NCBI GenBank assembly: GCA_028875135.1
Contig: JAPPFQ010000469.1
Coordinates: 1-7,078, forward strand
DNA length: 7,078 nt
Origin: Acidobacteriota bacterium
GTDB lineage: Bacteria > Acidobacteriota > Terriglobia > Versatilivoradales > Versatilivoraceae
Reading direction: 5' to 3'
The notes under the pieces are model-generated. The model saw only the letters and a list, made by a program, of their open reading frames with translations, was not told the DNA's origin and searched no databases. Shown here piece after piece: positions 5,878 through 7,078 of the stretch (position 1 is the first letter of the stretch; every line of letters begins with the position of its first letter). The translations under genes were made by a program, and so were the position numbers.

Positions 5878-7078
5878 ATGGCTCTACGCCAGGAATCCCA
5901 GCAGGTCTCGACCATCCCTCCGGCGCGGCTTGGTGCCCCAACCGGCTGTGCACCACTGAAGCGGGCGGCCCTGGCAGTTCTGGTCTGGATTCTGCCGGCG
6001 AGCCCCGGTTTCGGAGAGGACGGGTCCACAAAGCAGGACGAAACTCCGGTCACGCTGCAAAGCGGCCTGGGAAACAATCTTCCGAACTGGCTCTCCCTGT
6101 CCGGCGAGTTCCGCTTCCGCTACGAAAACCTGCAGGGCCTGGGCTACTCCGAGAACAGCGACGACGGCTACGGACTGACCCGGACCCGCCTGGAGGTGGG
6201 GATCCGGCCGGTCTCCTGGCTGAACTTCGGGATTCAGGCCCAGGACTCCAGGGCGCCGGGTATCCGGCCGGCGCTGTCCAACTCCGGAGCGGTCCGCGAT
6301 CCGCTCGACCTGCGCCAGGCCTATGCCGAGATCGGCGCCAGCCAGTCCCCGGCTTCGCTGAAGGTGGGCCGTCAGGCGCTGATCTACGGCGACTCGCGCC
6401 TGATTGGGGCTCCAGACTGGTCCAACACCTCCCGCGTCTTCGACGCCGTTAGGCTGCAGGTGCGGGGGGCGGGCGCCAAGCTCGACCTTTTCTCGGCTTC
6501 GGTGGTGCGGAACGACCCCAGCCGCCGCTTGAACCGATCGGTCGAGGGAGAATACCTGCACGGCCTCTACGGCTCCCTGGAGAACGTCATCCCGGGATCC
6601 ACGCTCGAACCCTACCTGCTCTGGCAGACAAAGTCCTCGGTCGTCAATGAGCTGAACGCCCACGGCGACCTCGACCGCTATACCGTGGGCTTGCGGGCCT
6701 GGGGCAAGGGGCTCGGGCCCTGGGACTACAACGCCGCCCTGGTCCGCCAGTGGGGGCAGGCGGCGGGCGCCGATATCCAGGCCTGGGCCGGCTACGGAGA
6801 ACTGGGCTATTCGATCGAGGCCAGGCTGAACCCACGCCTCTATGTCCACTACAACTACGGCTCGGGCGACAACGATCCCGGCGACGGCCGAATCGAGGGC
6901 TTCGACAACCTCTACCCCACCACCGCCTTCCTGTACGGCCGCGCCAACCGGGTCGGCTGGCGCAACCACAAGGGCCTGCGCCTGGGGAGTGAGTTCAAGC
7001 CGCACTCCAAGCTGACGCTGCTATTGGAATTCCACTCCTTCTGGCTGGCCTCCTGGACCGATGCCCTCTACACCAACG
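5878..7078 (+). CDS. Alginate-export family outer-membrane beta-barrel protein (AlgE-like), 3' partial
   Basis: Open from ATG 5878 to the window end with no stop, giving 400 visible residues. Translation shows an export signal with a basic pair K28-R29 and a hydrophobic core at 30-40, with cleavage likely near 44-47. The stretch before the core is unusually long, so the true start is uncertain; GTG at 5857 is also in frame. Residues 72-111 (LSGEFRFRYEN, then RTRLEVGIRP) are alternating barrel strands. Residues 163-193 carry VGRQALIYGDSRLIGAPDWSN and SRVFDAVRL, the family signature. A FDNLYPTTAFLYG motif near 342 is also typical. The family includes Pseudomonas AlgE, an alginate secretion channel, but many members outside pseudomonads have no tested substrate, and no alginate synthesis genes are visible. 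It lies 139 bases after the kinase gene, so it may be a separate unit or a regulated neighbour. Confidence 0.85.
   Translation, partial: MALRQESQQVSTIPPARLGAPTGCAPLKRAALAVLVWILPASPGFGEDGSTKQDETPVTLQSGLGNNLPNWLSLSGEFRFRYENLQGLGYSENSDDGYGLTRTRLEVGIRPVSWLNFGIQAQDSRAPGIRPALSNSGAVRDPLDLRQAYAEIGASQSPASLKVGRQALIYGDSRLIGAPDWSNTSRVFDAVRLQVRGAGAKLDLFSASVVRNDPSRRLNRSVEGEYLHGLYGSLENVIPGSTLEPYLLWQTKSSVVNELNAHGDLDRYTVGLRAWGKGLGPWDYNAALVRQWGQAAGADIQAWAGYGELGYSIEARLNPRLYVHYNYGSGDNDPGDGRIEGFDNLYPTTAFLYGRANRVGWRNHKGLRLGSEFKPHSKLTLLLEFHSFWLASWTDALYTN

Noticed and set aside
3849..6077. A 742-codon open frame on the minus strand opposite the kinase gene
   Set aside because: It mirrors the kinase coding sequence, which has all expected motifs. 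The antisense product shows no recognisable domain, and long antisense frames are common in GC-rich genes.
5884..7005. A 373-codon open frame on the minus strand opposite the porin gene
   Set aside because: The plus strand carries clear alginate-export family motifs with no stop over 400 codons. The antisense translation has no family features.

Overview
This window is GC-rich bacterial DNA from what looks like a Gram-negative organism. The last gene encodes an outer-membrane beta-barrel of the alginate-export (AlgE-like) family, and two other products appear built for export to, or sensing in, a periplasm. The sequence does not fix the phylum. Genome context or a protein search would be needed to place it (an acidobacterial or proteobacterial source would be unsurprising). 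All six genes read on the + strand. There are no RNA genes, mobile elements, CRISPR arrays or IS remnants, and no stretch of 300 bases without a gene.

Layout: (1) 1-326, the 3' part of a small STAS-domain protein (anti-sigma-factor-antagonist type, RsbV/SpoIIAA-like). (2) 327-503, a 177-base gap with a strong imperfect hairpin at 341-392 and a purine-rich stretch. (3) 504-1676, a response regulator whose output is a PP2C/SpoIIE-type serine phosphatase (RsbU-like). (4) 1682-2095, a stand-alone GHKL serine kinase/anti-sigma-factor-type protein (RsbW-like). (5) 2092-3279, a secreted periplasmic binding protein of the branched-chain amino acid (LivK/LivJ) fold. (6) 3276-5738, a membrane histidine kinase with a large helical TorS-like sensor region, HAMP, HisKA and HATPase domains. 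(7) 5739-5877, a 139-base gap with a second hairpin. (8) 5878 to the window end, an alginate-export-family outer-membrane protein cut off at its 3' end.

The first five genes read as one complete signalling circuit. The inferred order is: the periplasmic binding protein captures a ligand and reports to the histidine kinase (as TorT does to TorS). The kinase phosphorylates the receiver of the phosphatase. The phosphatase dephosphorylates the STAS protein, which the RsbW-like kinase would phosphorylate, giving a partner switch. Junctions are tight: a 5-base gap, then ATGA and GTGA stop/start overlaps, suggesting translational coupling. No sigma factor is present in the window, so the output of the switch is not visible. 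The beta-barrel gene may be a target or simply a neighbour. The individual families are known. The interest lies in the integrated ligand-sensor plus partner-switch arrangement and in the intergenic RNA structures.
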